A DNA stretch of 64,000 nucleotides from the IMG/VR virus record IMGVR_UViG_3300029319_009044, positions 106,909-170,908 of that record; one strand, 5' to 3'. The first letter of the stretch is position 1; each line of letters starts with the position of its first letter. Position numbers and translations under genes: made by a program. Shown here piece after piece: positions 1 to 7,626 of this stretch. This stretch comes from a virus. Below the pieces are notes generated by a model. That model had not been told where the DNA came from and searched no databases. It saw only the letters and a list, made by a program, of their open reading frames with translations.

Positions 1-1
1 T

Positions 2-1111
2 CAAGGCTATGTAATGCCTAAACAACTTATAATGGTTGATGATAAGCAAATGATTGATTGGAGTTTAGATTCAATTCTTAAGAAAGAAGAATGTAATCTT
101 ATATTTGCTATAAGAAGGGATCATATAAGTAACTTTTCATTAGATAAAATTTTAAAGAGTAGGTATGGAGATGATATTAAAATTATTATTATAGATAAGA
201 TTACTAGAGGGTCAGTAGAGACCTGCTTACAAGCAGAAAAATATATTGATAATGATAATCCTTTAATAGTATATACTCTAGATGTTTTCTTTGAACCATC
301 TTTTGATCCTACAAAAATAGATCATAATATTAATGGTTCAATTTTAACATTTAAAAGTAACAACCCTGCTTACAGTTATGCATCACTAGATAAAAATAAA
401 AACGTAATAAAAACAGCTGAAAAAGAAGTTATCAGTGAAAATGCTGCTGTTGGTGTATATACGTTTACTAAAGGTAGTGAATTTGTAAAGTATGCTAAGT
501 TAATGATAGACTTAGATCTTACTACAAATAATGAATTTTATATTTGCCCATTATATAATTTAATGATTGAGGATGGTTGTACTATCAAGACTAAAGATGT
601 AGAAAAAATGCATCTCATGGGAACGCCTGAAGAGCTAAATTTTTTCGTAACTCATACATTAAAAACTTTTGGTGATAAACCAATCGCTCTCTGTGCAGAT
701 CATTCAGGATGGGATCTTAAAGAACAAGCTAAATCTATTTTAGATAAATACGAGTTACCATATACTGATTTTGGTACTTTTGTTAATAAAGATTGCGATT
801 ATAATGATTACGTTTTTCAGGTTACAGATTTTATTAATAAAGGTAATTGTGATTTTGCTTTAGCTTTTTGTAGAACTGGTCAAGGTATGAATATATCTGG
901 TAATAAGCAAAAAGGTATCCGAAGTGCTTTAGTATTTAATGAATACACAGCTGAATATGCTGTTAGGCATAATTGCGCAAATTATTTTTCTATACCAAGT
1001 AAATTTGTAGATAAAGAGTTATTAGATGATATGATTTATATCTGGATAACTACTACTTTTGATGGAGGTAGACATGCGACCCGTATTCAAAAAGCAGAAA
1101 CTGGTAAGTAA
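2..1111 (+). CDS. Nucleotidyltransferase fused to RpiB/LacA-like isomerase (5' partial)
   Basis: Two-domain protein. The N-terminal part resembles sugar-phosphate nucleotidyltransferases: the motif PKQLIMV matches the 'PKxLxPV' segment after the glycine-rich NTP loop. The frame is open to the window edge and reads G-Y-V just before the first ATG (position 14), so the true start and the nucleotide-binding loop lie upstream and the gene is cut here. From about residue 225 (counting from the ATG at 14) it is a ribose-5-phosphate isomerase B/LacAB domain: CADHSGWDLK (Cys227, Asp229, His230) and FCRTGQGMNISGNKQKGIR, which contains the family Cys (Cys286). The stop and the next ATG share one base. 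The fusion suggests a linked isomerisation and activation of a sugar phosphate, but the substrate is unknown. Domain identity is fairly sure; function is not. Confidence 0.75.
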   Translation, partial: QGYVMPKQLIMVDDKQMIDWSLDSILKKEECNLIFAIRRDHISNFSLDKILKSRYGDDIKIIIIDKITRGSVETCLQAEKYIDNDNPLIVYTLDVFFEPSFDPTKIDHNINGSILTFKSNNPAYSYASLDKNKNVIKTAEKEVISENAAVGVYTFTKGSEFVKYAKLMIDLDLTTNNEFYICPLYNLMIEDGCTIKTKDVEKMHLMGTPEELNFFVTHTLKTFGDKPIALCADHSGWDLKEQAKSILDKYELPYTDFGTFVNKDCDYNDYVFQVTDFINKGNCDFALAFCRTGQGMNISGNKQKGIRSALVFNEYTAEYAVRHNCANYFSIPSKFVDKELLDDMIYIWITTTFDGGRHATRIQKAETGK

Positions 1112-1455
1112 TGGAAGTAAAGCATATAGATAATTTTACTAATGGTTGGTTTATTGGTGATTTTGAACCATCATTATTTAAAAATCCTTTTTTTGAGGTC
1201 GCTCATCAACACCATAAAAAAGGTAAAATAGGTGATAAACATTTTCATAAACTTACAACTGAGGTTACGTATATTGTTACTGGTTCAATGAAGATAAATG
1301 ATCTTGCACTTAATAGAGAGCGATTTTTAAAAGCTGGTAATATGTTTACTTTCTTTCCTAACGAAGTATCTGATGTAGAGTTTTTAGAGGATTCTGATCT
1401 TATAGTAGTAAGATGGCCATCTATACCTACTGATAAATATATGGTTGAACTATAA
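1111..1455 (+). CDS. Small cupin-fold protein
   Basis: A 114-residue protein with a single cupin-like segment. A histidine-rich stretch (HQHHKKGKIGDKHFHK, about residues 31-46) and T-Y-I-V-T-G-S followed by A-G-N-M-F-T-F-F-P resemble the two cupin motifs with metal-binding His. Such short cupins in sugar-nucleotide operons are often epimerases, isomerases or binding proteins. The start codon overlaps the stop of the isomerase-fusion gene (TAATG), so the two are translationally coupled, and an epimerase gene follows 23 bases later. I cannot name the substrate. Confidence 0.6.
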   Translation: MEVKHIDNFTNGWFIGDFEPSLFKNPFFEVAHQHHKKGKIGDKHFHKLTTEVTYIVTGSMKINDLALNRERFLKAGNMFTFFPNEVSDVEFLEDSDLIVVRWPSIPTDKYMVEL

Positions 1456-1466
1456 TAACCAGTTAC

Positions 1467-1472
1467 TATAAT
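1467..1472 (+). promoter_or_regulatory. Sigma70-like promoter -10 (TATAAT) for the epimerase gene
   Basis: TATAAT lies 6 nt before the ATG at 1479. TTGAAC at 1445-1450 provides a -35 element with a 16-nt spacer. The short distance to the ATG implies an almost leaderless transcript. Confidence 0.5.
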
Positions 1473-1478
1473 AATTGT

Positions 1479-2555
1479 ATGAAGAAAGCTTTAGTTTTAG
1501 GTGCCGGTGGCTTTATCGGTAATCATTTAGTATCACGTCTTAAAAAAGAAGGTTATTGGGTAAGAGGAGTTGATTTAAAAACTCCTGATTATTGTGAATC
1601 TGAAGCAGATGAATTTATCTATGGTGCTGCTGGTGATTTAAGAGATCAAAATAACTGTAAACGTTTAGTAAAGTTTGATGGTGAGCAAGGTAATTATTAT
1701 AAAAGTGTACCTGAGCAATATAAAAGACCATTTGATGAAATTTATCAACTAGCTGCTGATATGGGCGGTGCTGGTTTTATTTTTACTGGAGAAAATGATG
1801 CTGATATTATGCATAATTCTGCTTCTATAAATCTTAATATTTTAAATGCAGTAAAAGAATTTAATGAACATAGATTTAATGATAATGTAGATAATGCTGA
1901 TGCATATAATAAAAGCAAAACTAATGACACTAAAATATTTTATAGTAGTAGTGCTTGTATGTATCCTGAACATAATCAGTTAGATCCTGATAATCCTAAT
2001 TGTGAGGAATCATCAGCATACCCCGCTAACCCGGATTCAGAATATGGTTGGGAAAAACTATTTAGCGAACGACTTTATTTAACTTATAATAGAAATCATG
2101 GCATACCAGTTCGCGTAGCTAGATTTCATAATATTTTTGGACCACTAGGTACATGGAATGGTGGTAGAGAAAAAGCACCAGCTGCTATTTGCAGAAAGGT
2201 AATTGAAAGTAGTGGTGAAATTGAAATATGGGGTGACGGAAAACAAACTAGAAGCTTTCTATACGTAGATGAATGTGTTGAAGGTATTAGACGTTTAATG
2301 GATTCTGATTTTACTGGTCCTGTTAATATTGGTTCAGATGAAATGGTAACTATTAACGAGTTAGTAGATATAGCCTGTTCAGTAGAAAATAAACAAATTA
2401 CTAAAAAGCATATTGATGGTCCATTGGGTGTAGCTGGTAGAAATTCTGATAATAAGCTTATTAGTGAAAAGGTTGGCTGGGCTCCAAATTACCCTTTAGC
2501 TAAAGGTATTGAAAAAACATATAAGTGGATTAAAGAGCAAGTTAATTTAAAATAA
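1479..2555 (+). CDS. NAD-dependent epimerase/dehydratase, GDP-mannose 3,5-epimerase-like
   Basis: An extended short-chain dehydrogenase of 358 residues. It has the Rossmann motif GAGGFIG (residues 8-14), a serine-rich catalytic strand (YSSSACMYPE), the catalytic pair Tyr189 and Lys193 (YGWEK), and the late motif GDGKQTRSFLYVDECVEG typical of sugar-nucleotide epimerases. The segments QLAADMGGAGFI and RFHNIFGPLGTWNGGREKAPAA closely fit GDP-mannose 3,5-epimerases. It would act on a GDP-hexose in the cytoplasm. With the isomerase/nucleotidyltransferase fusion and cupin upstream it looks like part of a sugar-nucleotide set for glycan modification. Sub-family assignment is from motif memory; dTDP- or UDP-sugar epimerase is the alternative. 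Confidence 0.8.
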   Translation: MKKALVLGAGGFIGNHLVSRLKKEGYWVRGVDLKTPDYCESEADEFIYGAAGDLRDQNNCKRLVKFDGEQGNYYKSVPEQYKRPFDEIYQLAADMGGAGFIFTGENDADIMHNSASINLNILNAVKEFNEHRFNDNVDNADAYNKSKTNDTKIFYSSSACMYPEHNQLDPDNPNCEESSAYPANPDSEYGWEKLFSERLYLTYNRNHGIPVRVARFHNIFGPLGTWNGGREKAPAAICRKVIESSGEIEIWGDGKQTRSFLYVDECVEGIRRLMDSDFTGPVNIGSDEMVTINELVDIACSVENKQITKKHIDGPLGVAGRNSDNKLISEKVGWAPNYPLAKGIEKTYKWIKEQVNLK

Positions 2556-2558
2556 GAT

Positions 2559-3140
2559 ATGGTTATTAAGCAAGGAGTATACGACGGTAATTTTATTCAT
2601 AATAGATTTGCATACGAACAATTTCGTAAAGAAGTTTCTCCGTATGGTAATATTGTAGCTTTTAGAGCTCCGATGTATGTAAAAGATGCTTTAATAGATC
2701 TTGAAGATACACTGAGTAACGACTTTATTCATAGTCAAGATGCGGTTAATTTTTGTTGGGAAATACCTGGCTTGTGTCCATTAGGTGCAGTATCTTTTCA
2801 AAGACTTTTTAATACAGCAGTAGCTAATATATTGGCTGGTTATATTAATAAAGGTATCGTAATTGATGGTGATGATCTTATGGTGCAAGATGAGTTTGTG
2901 GGTATAGATAATAAAGTTAGACAGTCCGGTAAGGTAAGCGTTTCTATTACTTACTCTAAAGATAATGTTACTCTTGGTCATACTGGTATTAATATTACAG
3001 CTGGAGATAAAGCGCCGGCTTTTGCTTATTCTTCGAATCTAAGTGATAATGAAGTAAATGATTTTATGCTTAATGTTATTGACTATTTTAACGCTGAGGT
3101 AAAGGATCAGTTTATTGCGACTACTAAAATTATTGTATGA
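2559..3140 (+). CDS. Conserved protein, possibly DUF366-like
   Basis: A 193-residue soluble protein with no signal peptide or membrane segment. The central motif S-Q-D-A-V-N-F-C-W-E-I-P-G followed by P-L-G-A-V-S-F-Q-R-L-F is distinctive and recalls the DUF366 family (a biotin/lipoate-ligase-like fold), but I hold that only weakly. It starts 3 bases after the epimerase stop, and its own stop overlaps the next ATG (ATGA), so it is co-transcribed and translationally coupled. Function unknown. Confidence 0.55.
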   Translation: MVIKQGVYDGNFIHNRFAYEQFRKEVSPYGNIVAFRAPMYVKDALIDLEDTLSNDFIHSQDAVNFCWEIPGLCPLGAVSFQRLFNTAVANILAGYINKGIVIDGDDLMVQDEFVGIDNKVRQSGKVSVSITYSKDNVTLGHTGINITAGDKAPAFAYSSNLSDNEVNDFMLNVIDYFNAEVKDQFIATTKIIV

Positions 3141-3289
3141 CAATTTGGAGACTTTGGGCTAAAGCATTAGGTGAAAAATCAGGATCTAATAACGAAGCAG
3201 ATATAATTGCTTTAATACGTACATTAATTATATTACAAGCTATATTATGTAACTTTTTTATTGTAGCTAATATTGTAAAAAATTGGTAA
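3137..3289 (+). CDS. Small conserved phage protein with one membrane segment
   Basis: A 50-residue ORF that begins MTIWRLWAKALGEKSG and ends with one hydrophobic stretch (IALIRTLIILQAILCNFFIVANIV). Its ATG overlaps the previous stop (ATGA) and its TAA overlaps the next ATG (TAATG), the tight coupling typical of real phage genes. Very short proteins of this look occur in marine T4-like phages, by my recollection. Function unknown; inner-membrane location inferred. Confidence 0.6.
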   Translation: MTIWRLWAKALGEKSGSNNEADIIALIRTLIILQAILCNFFIVANIVKNW

Positions 3290-3663
3290 TGAACTTTTTT
3301 CAATTACAAAATAAATTATTTTATTCTAAAAAGAATGAAGCTGGTGAATTAGACTCAGAAGGCGAGCAAGCTTTTGTACCGTTCCTTTTTAATAGATGGC
3401 TTTCCTTTTATAGTAAGGAACTACCTGGTTTTGTTAATGAGACTTTAAATAAATTTGGAAATATATTTGACGATAAACAAGAAGTATATAAATTATATTA
3501 TTATCTTATACCTCGTCTAAAATGGAAGCGCATTTCCTATATTAAGAAAAAGAAAAAAGATAAAGAAGAGATTGAAGGTCTATATAATATAGCAAAAAAT
3601 AAAAATATATCTACAAGAGAGATAGAGCAATACGTTGAATTAGATAAAATTTTATGTAAATAG
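3289..3663 (+). CDS. Clamp-loader small-subunit-like protein (T4 gp62 type)
   Basis: A 124-residue protein. The block PFLFNRWLSFYSKEL...NETLNKFGNI...QEVYKLYYYLIPRLKWKRISYIKK follows the pattern of marine T4-like clamp-loader small subunits: 'NR-LS', an Asn-rich helix, then 'FxYL-x-xxRxxKR-xKW'. In T4, gp62 with gp44 loads the gp45 sliding clamp onto DNA. The chosen ATG at 3289 overlaps the previous stop; a TTG two codons upstream is also in frame but less likely. No gp44 or gp45 gene is in the window. Assignment rests on one motif block, so it is tentative. Confidence 0.45.
   Translation: MNFFQLQNKLFYSKKNEAGELDSEGEQAFVPFLFNRWLSFYSKELPGFVNETLNKFGNIFDDKQEVYKLYYYLIPRLKWKRISYIKKKKKDKEEIEGLYNIAKNKNISTREIEQYVELDKILCK
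3655..3662 (+). promoter_or_regulatory. Late promoter octamer TGTAAATA
   Basis: The octamer ends exactly 5 nt before the ATG at 3668 of the GroES-like gene. It sits in the last codons of the preceding gene. Confidence 0.5.
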
Positions 3664-3667
3664 CTGT

Positions 3668-4087
3668 ATGGCGATGGCAAGTATTGATAATTTAGCACCT
3701 ACAAAAAGCTTAATCGACTTAACTCAAAAAGATAAAGGAGATTTTGGACTTGATGATTATGATTTAGACTTTATTTTTGATGATATTCTTTTAGTTGAAT
3801 ATGTAGATGAAACTGATGAAGGCGATGAAGTTATTCGTAATGGAATTGTAGTACCTACAAATGCTTTAACTAAAGCTTGGCGAAAGGGTAGAGTTATTCT
3901 TGCAGGTCCAGATACTAAACACGCAAAAGAAGGTGATATTGTAATCTTTCCAAATAATATGGGTGTTACTATTTCTAACATTTCAGTACGTGGCAAAGGT
4001 AAAGTTGCTAAAGGTATTTTCTTAAACGAAGAGAGAATGTTTGGTATTTGTAAACATAAAGATGATAATACAAAAAGCAACTCTTGA
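3668..4087 (+). CDS. GroES-like co-chaperonin (possible gp31 analogue)
   Basis: A 139-residue protein. The middle and C-terminal part shows the Cpn10 pattern: DDILLVEYV, IVVPTNALTKAWRKGRVILAGP, EGDIVIFPNNMGV, and a final FLNEERMFGIC. T4-like phages use a GroES analogue (gp31) to fold the major capsid protein in host GroEL, and this gene lies about 10 kb upstream of gp23 and near the head genes. The acidic N-terminal 30 residues are unlike bacterial GroES. A late promoter octamer lies 5 nt upstream. A second in-frame ATG two codons later is possible. Confidence 0.7.
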   Translation: MAMASIDNLAPTKSLIDLTQKDKGDFGLDDYDLDFIFDDILLVEYVDETDEGDEVIRNGIVVPTNALTKAWRKGRVILAGPDTKHAKEGDIVIFPNNMGVTISNISVRGKGKVAKGIFLNEERMFGICKHKDDNTKSNS

Positions 4088-4439
4088 TACCCTTCTTCAG
4101 AATAACGTACTTGAAGTGAGATTTCCTAGAAGAATAGTTAAAGCTGGTTTAGCTGCTACTAGAAGAATGCTTTGTACCAACTCTTTAACTTTACTTAATT
4201 CAGTTAATGGTAGGATATCTTTAAATTATTTTGCACCTAAAGGACCTCCTAAGCCGTATCTCGGGCCTGATAATTTATCTGTTGCTTGGGATATTATAAT
4301 GCAAGATTATAGAAATATAAATTGTAATCAAGTAGATTTAATACAAGAAATACCAGCAAATGATGACTTTTGGGTTTATTTTAACGAAAATATATATCCA
4401 ATGTCAGCACAGCAAAAATTAAATTTTATGAATTCATGA
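4062..4439 (+). CDS. SH3-like/WYL_2-type small protein
   Basis: A 125-residue protein from the ATG at 4062 (overlapping the previous gene by 26 bases). An in-frame TTG at 4041 would only add seven residues. The pattern TRRMLCTNSLTLLN...ISLNYFAPKG...LSVAWDIIMQDYRNINC resembles the phage SH3 beta-barrel family called WYL_2, with its 'R-x-M-x-C-T' and 'VWD-x-x-x-x-x-YR' blocks. No catalytic residues are evident. Its stop overlaps the next ATG. Role unknown. Confidence 0.5.
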   Translation: MIIQKATLDTLLQNNVLEVRFPRRIVKAGLAATRRMLCTNSLTLLNSVNGRISLNYFAPKGPPKPYLGPDNLSVAWDIIMQDYRNINCNQVDLIQEIPANDDFWVYFNENIYPMSAQQKLNFMNS

Positions 4440-4789
4440 ACGTAAGTTTAGAAAGAGTATCAGATTTTTTAAAGCCCTTTTTATTAAAAGATATAATTAT
4501 TAGAACTAATAAGAAAGTTCTTAAAAAAGGTAAATTTAAAATATTTCAAATTAAGCAATATTATATTAATTTTACTCTTGAAATAAACGGTGTTAATAAG
4601 AATTACGAAATTCCATATCCTTATAGCTTACAAAATGAAGAAGATATTGGTGTTTTAAATTACCATTTAAGCTCTTTTATACCTAAAGGACAAATGACAA
4701 GAGTAAAATTTTTAGATAGTTCTTCTAAATCAAAACTATATGACAGCCTTGTATATATATTGCCTTCAGATGGAAATATTATAAAATAA
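4436..4789 (+). CDS. Uncharacterised phage protein
   Basis: 117 residues, basic and lysine-rich in the first half (KKVLKKGKFK), predicted mixed alpha/beta, no signal peptide or membrane helix. Four-base overlap (ATGA) with the gene before and 3 bases to the GTG of the helicase gene, so it belongs to the same operon. I do not recognise it. Confidence 0.55.
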   Translation: MNVSLERVSDFLKPFLLKDIIIRTNKKVLKKGKFKIFQIKQYYINFTLEINGVNKNYEIPYPYSLQNEEDIGVLNYHLSSFIPKGQMTRVKFLDSSSKSKLYDSLVYILPSDGNIIK

Positions 4790-4792
4790 AGT

Positions 4793-6427
4793 GTGATAGG
4801 TGGTTTATTAAAAAGCTTTCCGGATAAGTATAATCCGAATCCCGCTCAAATAAAATTGCTTAAAAATATTGATCAAGCATTTACTGATGGTTATAAATTT
4901 GTTATTTGTAATGCCCCTACAGGATCTGGGAAGTCATTTATATCAAAAACTATAGGTAATGTATCTAGAGAACCAACAAAAGAGTTTAGAGAGATTGTAA
5001 CAAATTATTTAGTATATAAGAGATCCCATGGAGGTGGGTATATGTATGAAGATGAATGTAATAGTGAGCAAGCTTTTGGATGTACAGCTTTAACTATAAC
5101 TAAGGCATTACAAGATCAATATAAAGAGTTATTTAATGATATAAAGATTTTAAAAGGAAAATCAAACTATCAATGCGAAGTGGATGATAGATTTACTGTT
5201 GAGCTAGCTCCTTGCTTGCATTTACCTAAAATTAAAGAAGAATGTTGGGCTAAAAATAAGTGTCCTTATTATGAGGATAGAAATACTGCACTAACTTCAA
5301 CTTTTAGTACTTTAAATTATAATATGTTTTTCTCTTTACCGGATCATTTAAAAAAGAGACAATACATTATATGTGATGAAGCTGCTGAATTAGAAGATCA
5401 ATTAGTAAAAGAATTTTCTTGTTCTATTAATTTTGAAAGCTTAACTAGAATGGAAGTTAACATTAGACCTTTTTATTCTAGAAATAGTTTACAAGTAGTA
5501 AAGTGGATAAATGAACTTATTTTAGATTTAAATGATAGAATAGAAGAATTAAAAGATGTAACAAACAATAATAAAATAAGTAAAAAATTTATTATTGAGT
5601 CAAAGAAGAATTTGATTTCGTTGAGAAATTTACATTCAAAACTATCGCTTATAATAGATACTTGGAATGAAAGTGAATACCTATATGAAACTGATAAAAA
5701 AGGTATCAATTTTATGCCTTTAAAGGTTGATAAATTGGCTAATCATTTATTTAAACATGCTGATAAGGTAATATTAATGTCAGCTACTATTATTGATCCT
5801 AATAATTTTAGTAAAAGTTTAGGTATTAAAAAATTTAAATATATAGAAGCTGAATCTTCATTTGATTCTAAAAATGCTCCTATCTACTGTAATACTAAAG
5901 TTAAATTAAATTACCATAATTTAAAACGCAGTCTACCTAAAGTTGTAAAACAAATAGAAGAAATTTGCGATTTTCATAAAAGTGATAAAGGTATTATTCA
6001 TACTCATAATAATATTATTACATCTTTCTTATCAGATAAATTAACTGATTCAAGATTTTTAATAAGAGAGCCCGGAGTTAGAAATGAAGTTATATTAGAG
6101 CAACATTTTTTAAATAATGACCCTACTGTTTTAATATCCCCTTCTATGTCTCATGGTGTTGATTTAAGAGATGATCTTGCAAGATTTCAAATCATAGTTA
6201 AAGCTCCATTTTTACCTACTAAAGATAAACGAATAGAAAAATTAATGAAAGATAACTTTGATTGGTATATCAATAAGATGCTTTGTTCGTTAATTCAATC
6301 ATGTGGAAGAGGTGTAAGATCTCATAAAGATCACTGTGTTACTTATATTTTAGATGGTTCTATTGCTGAGAGTGTAGTTAATAATAGACATAAGCTACCT
6401 AAATATTTCATTGATAGGTTTTTGTAA
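4793..6427 (+). CDS. DinG/XPD-like superfamily 2 helicase with Fe-S cysteines
   Basis: 544 residues from a GTG start. Walker A is APTGSGKS (residues 41-48), Walker B is DEAA (195-198). Four cysteines between them (128, 141, 151, 157) fit the 4Fe-4S cluster domain of XPD/DinG helicases. Later blocks ILMSATI (motif III-like), ISPSMSHGVDLRDDL and SLIQSCGRGVRSHKDHC (motif VI) complete the helicase. These enzymes unwind DNA 5' to 3', often at R-loops or forks. T4 carries Dda and UvsW instead, so this is a replacement or addition. The gene lies directly before the virion genes and is transcribed with the small genes upstream. Confidence 0.85.
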   Translation: MIGGLLKSFPDKYNPNPAQIKLLKNIDQAFTDGYKFVICNAPTGSGKSFISKTIGNVSREPTKEFREIVTNYLVYKRSHGGGYMYEDECNSEQAFGCTALTITKALQDQYKELFNDIKILKGKSNYQCEVDDRFTVELAPCLHLPKIKEECWAKNKCPYYEDRNTALTSTFSTLNYNMFFSLPDHLKKRQYIICDEAAELEDQLVKEFSCSINFESLTRMEVNIRPFYSRNSLQVVKWINELILDLNDRIEELKDVTNNNKISKKFIIESKKNLISLRNLHSKLSLIIDTWNESEYLYETDKKGINFMPLKVDKLANHLFKHADKVILMSATIIDPNNFSKSLGIKKFKYIEAESSFDSKNAPIYCNTKVKLNYHNLKRSLPKVVKQIEEICDFHKSDKGIIHTHNNIITSFLSDKLTDSRFLIREPGVRNEVILEQHFLNNDPTVLISPSMSHGVDLRDDLARFQIIVKAPFLPTKDKRIEKLMKDNFDWYINKMLCSLIQSCGRGVRSHKDHCVTYILDGSIAESVVNNRHKLPKYFIDRFL

Positions 6428-6433
6428 TAAATA
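6426..6433 (+). promoter_or_regulatory. Late promoter octamer AATAAATA
   Basis: It overlaps the helicase stop codon and lies 11 nt before the ATG at 6445, a longer distance than at most other sites. Confidence 0.5.
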
Positions 6434-6444
6434 TATAAGACGGT

Positions 6445-7617
6445 ATGAAGAATAGAGCTTTTCATTTTGAAATTAAAAATTTACTAACCCAGTTTGTTGC
6501 TGCATTTGATGATACAGTAATAAGTAGGTTTGATAAAAACAGAAATGCGAAGTCAAATATAGAGGTTAGATATGTCTTTGCGCCTAAGCAGCGCGTTATG
6601 TACGATATAGTAAATAAAGCTCAAAATTTAACCCTTCCAGTTGTAGCAATTAATTTAGATAGTGTATCACGAGATGAAACAAGAGTTTTTAATAAACTAG
6701 CTACTTCAATGATACCTGCTCAAGAAAAAGATGATCCTAAATCCTCTACTAAATTTCTAATGCCGGTACCAGTAAATCTTGAAGTTAGTATGTCTATTCT
6801 TGCAAGATACATGCAAGATGTAGATCAAATAGTTTCAAATTTTGTTCCATATAATAATCCTTATATTATACTTTCTTGGAAAGTACCCGAAGATATAGGT
6901 GCAGAGTATGATCAAGAGATAAGAAGTGAAGTTCTTTGGAATGGAAATTTAACTTACTCTACTCCAACAGATACAACTTATTCCGAAAAATTTAGAATAA
7001 CAGTTGATACATCTTTTACTATAAAGGGTTGGTTATTTCCAGAAGAAAAAAGTAACGTTGGTAATATATATCAAATCGATAATAATTTTATAGCAGTAGA
7101 TTTACAAAATAGAATATACTCTCCTCTTGAAGAGCAGATATCAGTAGAATCTTATACCAATCAAGGTTATGGAGCTTTATCGGGTTATGATAATAGTGTA
7201 CCTACTAATTATTCAGAAACTATATCTATATCAGGTGTACCTACATTTACAAATATATTTTATACTACTTCAGGTGTTTTTGAACAATTAAGAAATGAAA
7301 CATCTGTACTATCCTCTCAAACTAATAATTTTATATTATATGGAAAATCATTAAATTATAGTAATTCACTTTACATAAGTGCTAATAGATTAAATTTCTT
7401 TACAGATTTCCAAAAAGTAACTTCTGCTAAATTAGATACTATAAGCGCATATAAACTTGATGATAGTCTTTATAATATAGCTACTGATAATATAGTAAGT
7501 ATATTCTTACCAACTTCTACTTTAAGTGGTACCGGTAAGTTTACTTTTGTAACAGCTAACGAAGCTGGATGGGCTTCTTCTTATCAAGCTGCTAGCTCTA
7601 TCCTTAACTTAGAATAA
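6445..7617 (+). CDS. Tail sheath stabiliser/completion protein, gp15-like
   Basis: 390 residues. The order of features matches T4 gp15 (proximal tail sheath stabiliser): an N-terminal segment, then VEVSMSILARYMQDVDQIVSNFVPYNNPYIILSWKVP-like text (T4: S-I-F-T-R-Y-E-D-D-M-F-Q-I-V-E-Q-I-L-P-Y-F) and FTIKGWLFPEE (T4: VNGWMYPP). The C-terminal 150 residues, rich in Ser, Thr, Tyr and Asn, extend beyond T4 gp15 (about 270 aa). It would cap the sheath below the neck. The portal gene follows after 9 bases. Assignment is from pattern similarity, not alignment. Confidence 0.6.
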   Translation: MKNRAFHFEIKNLLTQFVAAFDDTVISRFDKNRNAKSNIEVRYVFAPKQRVMYDIVNKAQNLTLPVVAINLDSVSRDETRVFNKLATSMIPAQEKDDPKSSTKFLMPVPVNLEVSMSILARYMQDVDQIVSNFVPYNNPYIILSWKVPEDIGAEYDQEIRSEVLWNGNLTYSTPTDTTYSEKFRITVDTSFTIKGWLFPEEKSNVGNIYQIDNNFIAVDLQNRIYSPLEEQISVESYTNQGYGALSGYDNSVPTNYSETISISGVPTFTNIFYTTSGVFEQLRNETSVLSSQTNNFILYGKSLNYSNSLYISANRLNFFTDFQKVTSAKLDTISAYKLDDSLYNIATDNIVSIFLPTSTLSGTGKFTFVTANEAGWASSYQAASSILNLE

Positions 7618-7626
7618 ATATAAATA
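7613..7626 (+). promoter_or_regulatory. Overlapping late promoter octamers AATAAATA/TATAAATA
   Basis: AATAAATA (7613-7620) and an exact T4 consensus TATAAATA (7619-7626) overlap just before the portal ATG at 7627. The first is 6 nt from the ATG and fits the usual spacing; the second abuts the ATG. Confidence 0.5.
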
